Source of the DNA: an uncultured Clostridia bacterium
GTDB taxonomy: Bacteria > Bacillota > Clostridia > Oscillospirales > CAG-272
Reading direction: 5' to 3'
DNA: 5,443 nt
Assembly (NCBI GenBank): GCA_946040935.1
Contig: CAMGCN010000090.1
Span: 1-5,443, forward strand
The translations under genes were made by a program, and so were the position numbers. Below, piece after piece: positions 1 through 5,443 of this stretch (positions are counted from its first letter, which is position 1; every line of letters starts with the position of its first letter). The notes under the pieces were generated by a model, which saw nothing but the letters and a program-made list of their open reading frames with translations, ran no database searches and had not been told where the DNA came from.

Positions 1-44
1 CACCTAAGCCTTCGTCGGCAGCGTCAGATGTGTATAAGAGACAG
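1..44 (+). other. Nextera i5/Read 1 adapter (non-genomic)
   Basis: This is library adapter, not organism DNA. Bases 1-3 are the tail of the i5 flow-cell primer, 4-11 (CTAAGCCT) match the Illumina i5 index 508, 12-25 (TCGTCGGCAGCGTC) are the Read 1 overhang, and 26-44 (AGATGTGTATAAGAGACAG) are the 19-base Tn5 mosaic end. Genomic sequence begins at 45. Reading frames that run into it gain artificial residues: on the minus strand the HlyD-like frame ends in LSLIHI, and on the plus strand a false ORF begins MYKRQ. Confidence 0.98.
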
Positions 45-329
45 CCCTGTATATACGCGGGCGACAACGCTGTCGCGCGGCACACGCTCGCCGTCGCTGT
101 ACTGATAGGAAACGCCGCCGTCGCTTTCAGCGTACAGCACCTTTTCCTCGCGCATGATATACCCTGTATATCTGTCGCGTTCGTCCATCGTCACCTTTTC
201 GGCAGGCGAAACTGAAATATTGTCGCCGCCCGAACGAACGACACTGTAAGCTATATATACTATAACGCCCAGGCATATTGCCGCCGTGAGAATATATATG
301 CCTATGTTTTTCAGATACTTTTTATCCAT
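45..329 (-). CDS. HlyD-like membrane-anchored adaptor protein, N-terminal fragment
   Basis: Only the first 95 residues are present; the gene is cut by the contig end, and the apparent stop at 24-26 lies in adapter. The protein starts with a short basic cytoplasmic tail (MDKKYLKN), then one hydrophobic segment at about residues 11-31, so it is probably an N-terminal membrane anchor with an extracytoplasmic remainder. Residues 56-93 (GYIMREEKVLY, then GGVSYQYSDGERV and VVARVY) resemble the first half of a lipoyl-like barrel-sandwich domain, as in HlyD/membrane-fusion proteins of clostridia. The start codon lies one base after the miaA stop, with an AAAGGA Shine-Dalgarno at 340-335 inside the last miaA codons, so translation is probably coupled to miaA. 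The role is unknown; HlyD-like proteins usually serve export machines, but no transporter is visible here. The family call is inferred from a partial pattern. Confidence 0.6.
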
Positions 330-330
330 T

Positions 331-1254
331 TTAATCCTTTAAGAATTTTTCGAGTGCGGAAATTGCACGTTCGCGTATTTCGCTTTGAGAGAGAAGGTCG
401 GTATCGTACCACAGGATGTCTTTATTTCTCGAAAACCAGGTCATCTGCCTTTTTGCATAGTTGCGTGAAGCTTTTTTTATTTCTTCCACTGCAGAATCAA
501 GAGTACATTTTCCCTCTAAATACGCGATAATTTCTTTATATCCTATAGCCGCGCCGGCGCATGAGCCGTGCTCTAAACCAAGACTTTTTACTTCGTCAAC
601 GAGTCCGCGCGACATCATCTCGTCAACCCGTGCGTTTATCCTGTCGTAAAGGCGTTCTCTGTCGGAACAGCGAAGCCCGATAATCAGGCTGTCATACGGC
701 TTCTGCTCCCTGCGTGAAAGCCTGTCCCACTCGGTTTTTGTCTTTCCCGTGAGCTTATACGTTTCTATCGCGCGTATGACTCTCTTTTTGTTATTTTTGT
801 GAGTAGCTTCCGCTGATTCTCTGTCTATTTCATATAGGTAATTCCACAGCTCGTCCTCGCTTTTTTTTGAAAGCTCCGCGCGAAGCTCGCCCGACACCCC
901 CGCCTCGGAAAAAGAATTTCCCGTAAGCACGCTGTCAAGATAAAGCCCCGTTCCGCCGCAGAATACAGGCAGTTTGCCGTGAGATATGATATCGTCTGTT
1001 TCAGCCTTTGCCCTAAAAGCATAGTCCGCGCAGGAAAAGCTTTCGCCGACGTCGCAGATATCAATCATGCGGTGGCGTATACCCTTTGCTTCCTCACGGG
1101 TGACCTTCGCCGTTCCTATATCCATTCCACGGTACACCTGCATGGAGTCGCAGGATACGACCTCCCCGTTAAACGCGCGGCATATTTCTACTGAAAGGGC
1201 AGTCTTTCCGACAGCGGTCGGTCCGACTACCGCAACAACTTTTGGCTTTTTCAT
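331..1254 (-). CDS. miaA: tRNA dimethylallyltransferase MiaA
   Basis: This cytoplasmic enzyme transfers the dimethylallyl group of dimethylallyl diphosphate to N6 of A37 in tRNAs reading codons that start with U, giving i6A. The 307 residues are normal length. Visible family motifs are the P-loop GPTAVGKT (11-18), the DSMQVYRGMDIGTAK substrate/tRNA motif (36-50), GGTGLY (100-105), NNKKRVIRAIE (154-164), a C-terminal IGYKEI, and YAKRQMTWFSRN near the end. The ATG at 1254 puts the P-loop at the usual distance from the N terminus. The upstream Shine-Dalgarno is weak (a GGA about ten bases before the ATG). It lies 193 bases downstream of queA in the same direction, and no strong terminator or own promoter is evident between them, so queA-miaA cotranscription is plausible. 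It is followed at once by the HlyD-like gene. Confidence 0.97.
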   Translation of the reverse strand: MKKPKVVAVVGPTAVGKTALSVEICRAFNGEVVSCDSMQVYRGMDIGTAKVTREEAKGIRHRMIDICDVGESFSCADYAFRAKAETDDIISHGKLPVFCGGTGLYLDSVLTGNSFSEAGVSGELRAELSKKSEDELWNYLYEIDRESAEATHKNNKKRVIRAIETYKLTGKTKTEWDRLSRREQKPYDSLIIGLRCSDRERLYDRINARVDEMMSRGLVDEVKSLGLEHGSCAGAAIGYKEIIAYLEGKCTLDSAVEEIKKASRNYAKRQMTWFSRNKDILWYDTDLLSQSEIRERAISALEKFLKD

Positions 1255-1330
1255 TTAGTTAATCCGTATATACGTAAATTATTTATACAGTCGGCATTAA
1301 AGGTTACTGTTATTTGCGGTGCCTTTGCTT

Positions 1331-1377
1331 GATGAACATCCCATCGCCGAAGCTTACGGGATATGTGAAAAGGATCT
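1331..1377 (-). pseudogene. degenerate copy of the queA 3' end
   Basis: Read on the minus strand, this stretch repeats the last codons of queA. Bases 1377-1366 (AGATCCTTTTCA) match queA 1486-1475 (AGATTCTTTTCA) at 11 of 12 positions. After a 14-base insertion (1365-1352), bases 1351-1331 match queA 1474-1454 at 18 of 21 positions. The second block still reads FGDGMFI, against FGDAMLI in queA, and continues in frame to a TAA at about 1310-1308 (KQRHRK). It has no start and is too short to be functional. It may be the displaced ancestral queA terminus or a duplication remnant. The match is seen directly; the origin is inference. Confidence 0.6.
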
Positions 1378-1386
1378 TTTTAATCC

Positions 1387-1401
1387 GTCGGCGAAGCCGA
1401 C
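1387..1401. repeat. GC-rich palindromic hairpin (GTCGGC-GAA-GCCGAC)
   Basis: A perfect 6-base stem encloses a 3-base loop (plus strand GTCGGC GAA GCCGAC; the minus strand loop is TTC). It adjoins the 7-base repeat tract on one side and the degenerate queA copy on the other. No T-run follows it on either strand, so it does not look like an intrinsic terminator. Its form fits the palindromic end of a REP-like intergenic element. Confidence 0.7.
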
Positions 1402-1403
1402 AC

Positions 1404-1438
1404 CTTACCTCTTCACTATTACCTCTTACTTTTTACCT
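1404..1438 (-). repeat. five imperfect 7-base tandem repeats (consensus AGGTAAG)
   Basis: On the minus strand, in order, the units are AGGTAAA, AAGTAAG, AGGTAAT, AGTGAAG and AGGTAAG, exactly abutting (1438 down to 1404). The tract is purine-rich on the queA/miaA sense strand and sits between two hairpins (1439-1460 and 1387-1401). Such heptamer tracts look like dispersed intergenic repeats; whether this one recurs elsewhere in the genome cannot be seen here. The GG-A/GTAA units resemble weak ribosome-binding sequences, but no start codon is suitably placed. Confidence 0.75.
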
Positions 1439-1460
1439 GCTCATCCTTTATAGGATGAGC
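1439..1460. repeat. hairpin spanning the queA stop codon
   Basis: Perfect inverted repeat: GCTCATCCT at 1439-1447 pairs with AGGATGAGC at 1452-1460, with a 4-base loop. One arm and the loop carry the final queA codons (CTC ATC CTA) and the TAA stop; the other arm lies downstream. No T-run follows on the queA strand, so intrinsic termination is unlikely. It may stabilise the 3' end, or mark where the neighbouring repeat element joined queA. Confidence 0.7.
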
Positions 1461-2515
1461 ATCGCGTCGCCGAATGAAAAGAATCTGTATTTTTTCTCAA
1501 CCGCGCTTTTGTATGCGTTTATGATATTTTCCCTTGTAGAAAAAGCGGAGACAAGCATGATAAGGGTGCTTTCGGGCAGGTGGAAATTTGTTATCAGGCC
1601 GTCGGTCGCCTTGAATTTATAACCCGGATATATGAAGATTCCCGTATCTGCCGTCATCGCGTGAACAATGCCGTCAGAGTCAGCCGCGCTCTCTATGGTA
1701 CGGCAGGAGGTAGTGCCGACGCATATAACCCTGCCTCCTGCTTTTCTCGCCTCATTTATTATATTTGCGCTCTCTTCCGAAACAGAGAAAAACTCGGTGT
1801 GCATCACATGCTCGTCGATTTTTTCCACCTTGACGGGGCGAAATGTACCCAAACCGACATGGAGCATGACAGGGGCAATTTTTATGCCCTTTTCCTGTAT
1901 TTTTTCAAGAAGCTCGCGTGTAAAATGCAAACCCGCAGTAGGCGCGGCGGCGCTTCCCTCTTCCCTTGCGTATACTGTCTGATATCTGTCTTTTTCCTTG
2001 AGCCTTTCGGTGATGTAGGGGGGAAGCGGCATATTGCCTATTCTGTCAAGCAAGGCAAAAAAACCGCCCTCGCTCTTATCGTATTCAAAAGAAAGGAGCC
2101 TGTTTCCTCCCTCGAGTGTTTCCTTTACCGTGGCACGAAGTACGCCGTCGCCGAATATAATGACAGTACCGGGCTTGAGCCGTCTGCCCGGACGAACGAG
2201 CGCCTCCCACTCATCCTGCGCCCTTTGACGGAGAAGAACCGCCTCGCATTTTATTCCCGTTGCTTCCTTTACGCCGTACAGACGGGCAGGTATGACCTTT
2301 GAATCGTTTATAACAAGAACATCTCCTTCCCGCAGATAGTCTGTAATATCACGGAAAATCCTGTCCTGTGTTTCGCCCGTTTTCCTGTCAACCACCATAA
2401 GGCGTGATTCGTCACGCTTTTCGCTGGGATGTTGAGCGATGAGTTCGGGCGGCAGCTCATAATAAAAATCGCTTGTTTTAAGTTCTGTTTTTTCTCTTTT
2501 ATTTTCGATAGTCAT
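1448..2515 (-). CDS. queA: S-adenosylmethionine:tRNA ribosyltransferase-isomerase QueA
   Basis: This cytoplasmic enzyme moves and isomerises the ribose of S-adenosylmethionine onto 7-aminomethyl-7-deazaguanine at tRNA position 34, making epoxyqueuosine, the penultimate step to queuosine. The 355 residues are full length. Motifs: [12 protein letters not shown] (19-30), [13 protein letters not shown] (69-81), GNMPLPPYI (160-168), YQTVYA (178-183), [13 protein letters not shown] (187-199), LGTFRPV (222-228), GTTSCRTIE (268-276, with Cys where Val is common), [22 protein letters not shown] spanning 305-326, and the terminal SFGDAMLI. The ATG at 2515 gives about twelve extra residues before the usual KTSDF start, but no later start codon precedes the conserved region. 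The nearby Shine-Dalgarno (AGAAAG) is weak. The tgt partner is not next to it. The gene is divergent from dapA and its stop lies within a hairpin next to a repeat element. Confidence 0.97.
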   Translation of the reverse strand: MTIENKREKTELKTSDFYYELPPELIAQHPSEKRDESRLMVVDRKTGETQDRIFRDITDYLREGDVLVINDSKVIPARLYGVKEATGIKCEAVLLRQRAQDEWEALVRPGRRLKPGTVIIFGDGVLRATVKETLEGGNRLLSFEYDKSEGGFFALLDRIGNMPLPPYITERLKEKDRYQTVYAREEGSAAAPTAGLHFTRELLEKIQEKGIKIAPVMLHVGLGTFRPVKVEKIDEHVMHTEFFSVSEESANIINEARKAGGRVICVGTTSCRTIESAADSDGIVHAMTADTGIFIYPGYKFKATDGLITNFHLPESTLIMLVSAFSTRENIINAYKSAVEKKYRFFSFGDAMLIL

Positions 2516-2546
2516 GTCTGTTCTTTCTACATATCAATTCAAGGTA

Positions 2547-2575
2547 ATTATACAACAAAGATACCGTATTTTCAA
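2547..2575 (-). promoter_or_regulatory. sigma-A type promoter for queA
   Basis: On the minus strand, TTGAAA (2575-2570) and TATAAT (2552-2547) are separated by exactly 17 bases, a near-consensus housekeeping promoter. It predicts transcription starting near 2540 and a leader of about 25 bases before the queA ATG. It fills most of the 75-base queA/dapA divergent gap, so any dapA promoter must overlap it. I see no convincing dapA -35/-10 pair. Confidence 0.85.
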
Positions 2576-2590
2576 TAGAGAGAAACGAAA

Positions 2591-3478
2591 ATGAAAAAAG
2601 TAACAGTATTTGAAGGCGTGTGCACAGCGCTCATCACACCATTTATAAACGACATAGTTGATTTTGACTCACTCGGCAAATTAATCGAAAGGCAAATAGA
2701 CGCGAAAATTCCCGCAGTTGCCGTGTGTGCGACAACGGGCGAGAGCGCAACCCTTACAAGCGAAGAACACAGAAGAGTAATACGCTTTGCCTGCGAATGC
2801 GCCAAAGGCAGAATTAAGATAATCGCAGGAACCGGCTCAAACGACACAAGACATGCCGTAAAAATGAGTATGTACGCATGCGAGGCAGGGGCGGACGCTC
2901 TGCTTGTGGTTTCGCCGTATTATAATAAGGCAACCCAAGCAGGACTTATCAAAAGCTACACCGCTATCGCCGACGCCTCGTCCGTGCCGATAATTATATA
3001 TAACGTACCGACAAGAACCTGCGTTGATATCTCACCGGAAACCTACGCCGCTTTGTGCCGCCATCCGAGAATAAGCGCGGTAAAGGAAGCTTCGCCATAC
3101 GTGTCGAAAATTTCCGAAATAAGAAATCTGTGCGGAAATCATCTTGATATCTACTCGGGAAACGATGATCTCACCCTGCCCCTTTTATCTCTCGGGGCAA
3201 AAGGCGCGGTTTCTGTAATATCCAATATACTACCCGAAAAAATGAATGAAATGTGCAGGGCGTTTTTTGAAAACGATATGGTAAAAGCACGGGAAATCCA
3301 CCTTTCCCTCGCGCCGCTCATGCGCGCTCTGTTCTGCGAGGTAAATCCCATACCCGTAAAATACGCGGCAAGCCGCCTGGGACTGTGCCACGCGGATGTT
3401 CGGCTTCCACTTTGTGAGATATCCGACGACGGGCGCGAAAAAATAGACAAAGAGCTTGAAAAGCTCGGTCTGATTTAA
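2591..3478 (+). CDS. dapA: 4-hydroxy-tetrahydrodipicolinate synthase DapA
   Basis: This cytoplasmic (beta/alpha)8-barrel lyase condenses pyruvate with aspartate semialdehyde, the first committed step to diaminopimelate and lysine. The 295 residues are typical. Compared with the E. coli enzyme, the catalytic residues are all present: the Thr pair of ATTGESATL (T48, T49), Tyr111 in SPYYN, Tyr137 and Arg142 in IIYNVPTRT, and the Schiff-base Lys165 in AVKEA. GTGSN (80-84) and the later YSGNDD, LGAKGAVSVISN and NPIPVKYA segments also fit. This active-site set favours DapA over related aldolases such as N-acetylneuraminate lyase. The first motif has Ala47 where Gly is usual (GTTGE), and cysteines are frequent (about twelve). 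The ATG at 2591 follows only a weak Shine-Dalgarno (GAGAG, 2578-2582). It is the only plus-strand gene, alone between divergent queA and the convergent pseudouridine synthase gene. The leader is too short for a lysine riboswitch. Confidence 0.96.
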   Translation: MKKVTVFEGVCTALITPFINDIVDFDSLGKLIERQIDAKIPAVAVCATTGESATLTSEEHRRVIRFACECAKGRIKIIAGTGSNDTRHAVKMSMYACEAGADALLVVSPYYNKATQAGLIKSYTAIADASSVPIIIYNVPTRTCVDISPETYAALCRHPRISAVKEASPYVSKISEIRNLCGNHLDIYSGNDDLTLPLLSLGAKGAVSVISNILPEKMNEMCRAFFENDMVKAREIHLSLAPLMRALFCEVNPIPVKYAASRLGLCHADVRLPLCEISDDGREKIDKELEKLGLI

Positions 3479-3504
3479 CAATATCCGCCGCCGTTAAGCA
3501 ACAG

Positions 3505-3529
3505 AAAAAAGTCCCGAAAGGGACTTTTT
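3505..3529. terminator. bidirectional intrinsic terminator between dapA and the RluA-family gene
   Basis: Stem GTCCC (3511-3515) and GGGAC (3520-3524) enclose a GAAA tetraloop, with an A-run on the left (3505-3510) and a T-run on the right (3525-3529). It ends in a T-run on either strand, so it can stop dapA transcripts (27 bases after its stop) and pseudouridine synthase transcripts (about 20 bases after its stop). Confidence 0.92.
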
Positions 3530-3548
3530 CCGTATATTCAGCGCCGGA

Positions 3549-4517
3549 TTATTTATCTTCGTTTTCAAATTCCGATAAAAACCATATTTTATTTTTGTCA
3601 ACACTTAAGTGCTTTCCGTCGAGATATGAAAGAGCGCCCGTTGTAATATGAAAGGTCAGGTCATAAGAGTAAAGAGCCTGAAATTTATAGCCTTTTTTTC
3701 TGTCAAGCGCATTTACGCCGTACTTTCCGTCACCCAAAAGGGGGTGCCCTATGTGAGCAAAGTGCGCGCGTATCTGATGCGTTCTTCCCGTAACGAGGGT
3801 GACTTCGACAAGAGATAAGTCGCCTTTTTCTGAAATCACCCTGTATTTTGTAACGATGTTTTTCGCCGCGCAGGAACGCGGAAGTTCGTCATATACCTTG
3901 ACACGGTTAGTCGCGCTGTCCTTGACAAGGTAACCTGTCAACGTGCCCTCCTTTTTTCTTAATATCCCGTGGACGGCACAAAGGTATTTTTTCGTTATAC
4001 GGTCGTTTTTTATAGCATCGTTCATTTCGCGAAGCGCCTCGGCGTTTTTTGCGGCGATAACCATTCCTCCCGTGTTTCTGTCGATTCTGTTACACAGAGC
4101 GGGAGCAAAAGACTGTTCCGCCTCGGGGCAATACTCACCTTTGCGGTAAAGATAAGCCTTTATATGAGAAATAAGGGTGTTTGTCTTTTCCGACTCATCC
4201 GAATGGACGACTATTCCCGGCCGCTTGTCGCACACTATTATATTTTCGTCTTCATATACAATATCTATTCGGGGAGTGAGAAGGGTAAAGGCGTCGTCAC
4301 GAGCTTTCGGCTCGAAGAACTCATCCTTTATATAAAGGGTGATCACGTCGCCTTCCTGCAAAATATATCCCTGCTCGGTACGAGCGCCGTTGCATTTTAT
4401 CTTCTTTATTCTTATAAATTTGTATAACAGCACGGTGGGAAGCGCAGGAAGCGCTTTTGTCAGAAATTTATCTATTCTCTGCCCTGCGTCGTTTTTTCCG
4501 ATGAGAAGTTCTCTCAT
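3549..4517 (-). CDS. RluA-family rRNA pseudouridine synthase
   Basis: This enzyme isomerises specific uridines of rRNA (probably 23S) to pseudouridine. The 322 residues are normal for the RluC/RluD branch. An S4-like RNA-binding domain covers about residues 12-64 (RIDKFL, VLLYKFIRIKKIKCNG, LQEGDVITL). The catalytic domain follows, with IVYEDENIIVCDKRPGIVVH (86-105), the NRIDRNTGG motif whose Asp146 is the expected nucleophile, KKYLCAVHG (176-184), and GRTHQIRAHFAHIGHPLLGDGKYG (from 244). Asn143 stands where many relatives have His before RLD. The ATG at 4517 has a good GGAGAG Shine-Dalgarno six bases upstream (4527-4522). The target uridine cannot be told from sequence, so no specific rlu symbol is given. 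It lies 188 bases downstream of upp, beyond the upp terminator hairpin, and ends at the bidirectional terminator shared with dapA. Confidence 0.93.
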   Translation of the reverse strand: MRELLIGKNDAGQRIDKFLTKALPALPTVLLYKFIRIKKIKCNGARTEQGYILQEGDVITLYIKDEFFEPKARDDAFTLLTPRIDIVYEDENIIVCDKRPGIVVHSDESEKTNTLISHIKAYLYRKGEYCPEAEQSFAPALCNRIDRNTGGMVIAAKNAEALREMNDAIKNDRITKKYLCAVHGILRKKEGTLTGYLVKDSATNRVKVYDELPRSCAAKNIVTKYRVISEKGDLSLVEVTLVTGRTHQIRAHFAHIGHPLLGDGKYGVNALDRKKGYKFQALYSYDLTFHITTGALSYLDGKHLSVDKNKIWFLSEFENEDK

Positions 4518-4650
4518 AAATCTCTCCGATATTTCAAATAAACAATGGTTAGCGTCTTATGAAAACAACAAAAATGTTTCTGTCGGCTATACTTGCGAAC
4601 AGCTATACACATGCGACGAATTAAAAAATCTGCGCTTTTTCTGTAACGCC

Positions 4651-4691
4651 CAAAACAAATCGCAACTTTAGACAAGCTGAAGTTGCGATTT
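4651..4691 (-). terminator. probable intrinsic terminator of upp
   Basis: On the minus strand a perfect 12-base stem (AAATCGCAACTT at 4691-4680 with AAGTTGCGATTT at 4668-4657) encloses an 11-base loop. The last stem T's plus the following GTTTTG give an imperfect T-rich tail. It begins 14 bases after the upp stop. The long loop and interrupted T-tract suggest incomplete termination, so some reading into the downstream pseudouridine synthase gene is possible. Confidence 0.75.
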
Positions 4692-4705
4692 CCGGCTTTC
4701 ACAAA

Positions 4706-5335
4706 TTATTTCGTTCCGAATATTCTGTCGCCTGCGTCTCCGAGACCGGGAACGATGTATGCGTTCTCGTTCAGCTTGTCGTCGAGCGCCGCCGCGTAAA
4801 TATCGACGTCGGGATGAGCCTCCCGGAAGGCCTTTACTCCCTCGGGAGCGACAACGAGATTCATAAGCTTGATGTTGTTACATCCGCGCTTTTTAAGCAT
4901 GGTAACCGCATCGACTGCGCTTCCGCCCGTTGCGAGCATCGGATCTGCTACGATGACAATTCTCTTATCTATATCCTCGGGAAGCTTGCAATAGTATTCA
5001 ACGGGTTTATGGGTTGTAGGATCACGGTAAAGACCGATAAATCCGACCTTTGCAACGGGGACAAGACGGGTGAGCCCGTCCACCATTCCGAGTCCGGCAC
5101 GGAGTATAGGCACTATGGCGAGCTTCTTTCCCGATATTTTTTTTGCCGTCATTTTGCAAATAGGCGTTTCTATCACCTTATCCTCGAGGGGCAGATCCCG
5201 TGTGACCTCATATCCCATGAGCATGGCTATTTCGTTGAGAAGCTCCTTGAAGTCCTTTGTTCCTGTTTCCTTGTCTCTCATAAGCGAAAGCTTATGCTCT
5301 ATAAGCGGATGCTCAATAATGTGTAACGTGCTCAT
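4706..5335 (-). CDS. upp: uracil phosphoribosyltransferase Upp
   Basis: This cytoplasmic pyrimidine salvage enzyme makes UMP from uracil and 5-phosphoribosyl-1-diphosphate. The 209 residues match the family length exactly. Motifs: the N-terminal [27 protein letters not shown] region (7-33), [14 protein letters not shown] (74-87), [15 protein letters not shown] (101-115), the PRPP-binding loop [11 protein letters not shown] (130-140, usually with Leu before DPMLATGG), and the uracil-binding C terminus [13 protein letters not shown] (197-209). The ATG at 5335 is preceded by AAAGGG about ten bases upstream. A TATAAT -10 box lies 41 bases before the start. No PyrR-type attenuator is visible in the short leader. 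It is followed by its own hairpin, then by the pseudouridine synthase gene on the same strand. Whatever lies upstream is missing from the contig. Confidence 0.98.
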   Translation of the reverse strand: MSTLHIIEHPLIEHKLSLMRDKETGTKDFKELLNEIAMLMGYEVTRDLPLEDKVIETPICKMTAKKISGKKLAIVPILRAGLGMVDGLTRLVPVAKVGFIGLYRDPTTHKPVEYYCKLPEDIDKRIVIVADPMLATGGSAVDAVTMLKKRGCNNIKLMNLVVAPEGVKAFREAHPDVDIYAAALDDKLNENAYIVPGLGDAGDRIFGTK

Positions 5336-5376
5336 TTTTAATATCCCTTTCTTTTATAAGATTTTCATCCGGACAT

Positions 5377-5382
5377 ATTATA
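5377..5382 (-). promoter_or_regulatory. -10 box of a probable upp promoter (truncated)
   Basis: TATAAT reads at 5382-5377 on the minus strand, a consensus -10 placed 41 bases upstream of the upp ATG. With a usual 17-base spacer the -35 hexamer would fall at 5405-5400, which is adapter, so the -35 is missing from this contig and the promoter cannot be fully judged. Confidence 0.55.
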
Positions 5383-5397
5383 CTATTATTCTCACCT

Positions 5398-5443
5398 CTG
5401 TCTCTTATACACATCTGACGCTGCCGACGAAGGCTTAGGTGTA
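5398..5443 (-). other. Nextera i5/Read 1 adapter, reverse complement (non-genomic)
   Basis: This is the reverse complement of the left-end adapter: mosaic end (5398-5416), Read 1 overhang (5417-5430), index AGGCTTAG (5431-5438, the complement of CTAAGCCT) and five bases of i5 primer. Genomic sequence ends at 5397. The plus-strand frame across the junction gives the artificial tail SYTHLTLPTKA. Together with the left end it makes a false terminal inverted repeat. Confidence 0.98.

Noticed and set aside
1282..1310. Possible miaA promoter with TATAAA (1287-1282)
   Set aside because: At 17 bases spacing the -35 would be ACAGTA, a poor match, and other spacings gave nothing better. miaA could be transcribed from the queA promoter.
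1404..1438. CRISPR-like array
   Set aside because: The units are 7 bases and abut directly, with no spacers; this is a simple tandem repeat.
1580..2302. Long 240-residue plus-strand frame opposite queA
   Set aside because: It lies entirely antisense to a clearly conserved queA, has no recognisable domain, and is explained as a shadow of queA codon composition.
3969..4427. 152-residue plus-strand frame opposite the pseudouridine synthase gene
   Set aside because: Antisense shadow; the minus-strand frame carries every RluA-family motif.
4514..4702. 62-residue minus-strand frame between upp and the pseudouridine synthase gene, with GTG three bases after the upp stop and an ATGA overlap with the next start
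   Set aside because: The spacing is suggestive, but the frame runs through the upp terminator stem, has no convincing Shine-Dalgarno, is rich in Cys, Arg, Lys and His with no domain pattern, and its codon choice looks like translated spacer. Conservation in relatives would be needed to revive it.
4814..5326. 170-residue plus-strand frame opposite upp
   Set aside because: Antisense shadow of upp, with no family features.
1..5443. Perfect terminal inverted repeats suggesting a linear plasmid, phage or transposon
   Set aside because: The repeats are Nextera adapter, index and mosaic-end sequence from library preparation.

Overview
The window looks like a chromosomal fragment from a Bacillota (Firmicutes) bacterium, most likely an uncultured, probably gut-associated, anaerobic clostridium. 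The basis is moderate GC by eye, purine-rich Shine-Dalgarno sites, a sigma-A type promoter, TAA stops on every complete gene, the protein variants seen, and a single-membrane-span HlyD-like adaptor. The taxonomic placement is inference. The insert is about 5.35 kb (45-5397). It is bounded on both sides by uncleaved Nextera (Tn5 tagmentation) adapter with the same i5 index, so both ends are library or assembly artefacts and not biological ends.

Layout: all genes except dapA are on the minus strand. From right to left: upp (uracil phosphoribosyltransferase, 5335-4706) with its -10 box next to the contig end and a long hairpin terminator; an RluA-family rRNA pseudouridine synthase (4517-3549); dapA on the plus strand (2591-3478), convergent with the pseudouridine synthase gene and sharing a compact bidirectional terminator with it (3505-3529); queA (2515-1448), divergent from dapA and preceded by a near-consensus promoter; a 193-base spacer with repeats; miaA (1254-331); and, one base after the miaA stop, the start of a membrane-anchored HlyD-like protein cut off by the contig end.

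The genes are housekeeping. queA and miaA both modify tRNA anticodon loops (queuosine at position 34, isopentenyl-adenosine at position 37), the RluA-family enzyme modifies rRNA, upp salvages uracil, and dapA starts the lysine/diaminopimelate branch. Every catalytic motif checked by eye is intact.

I see no new defence, mobile or biosynthetic system. The most unusual stretch is the queA-miaA spacer. It holds a degenerate second copy of the last ~33 bases of queA (1331-1377), separated from the true queA end by a small element made of a hairpin over the queA stop codon, five imperfect 7-base repeats and a second GC-rich hairpin. This resembles the footprint of a short intergenic repeat element inserted at, or recombined into, the 3' end of queA.
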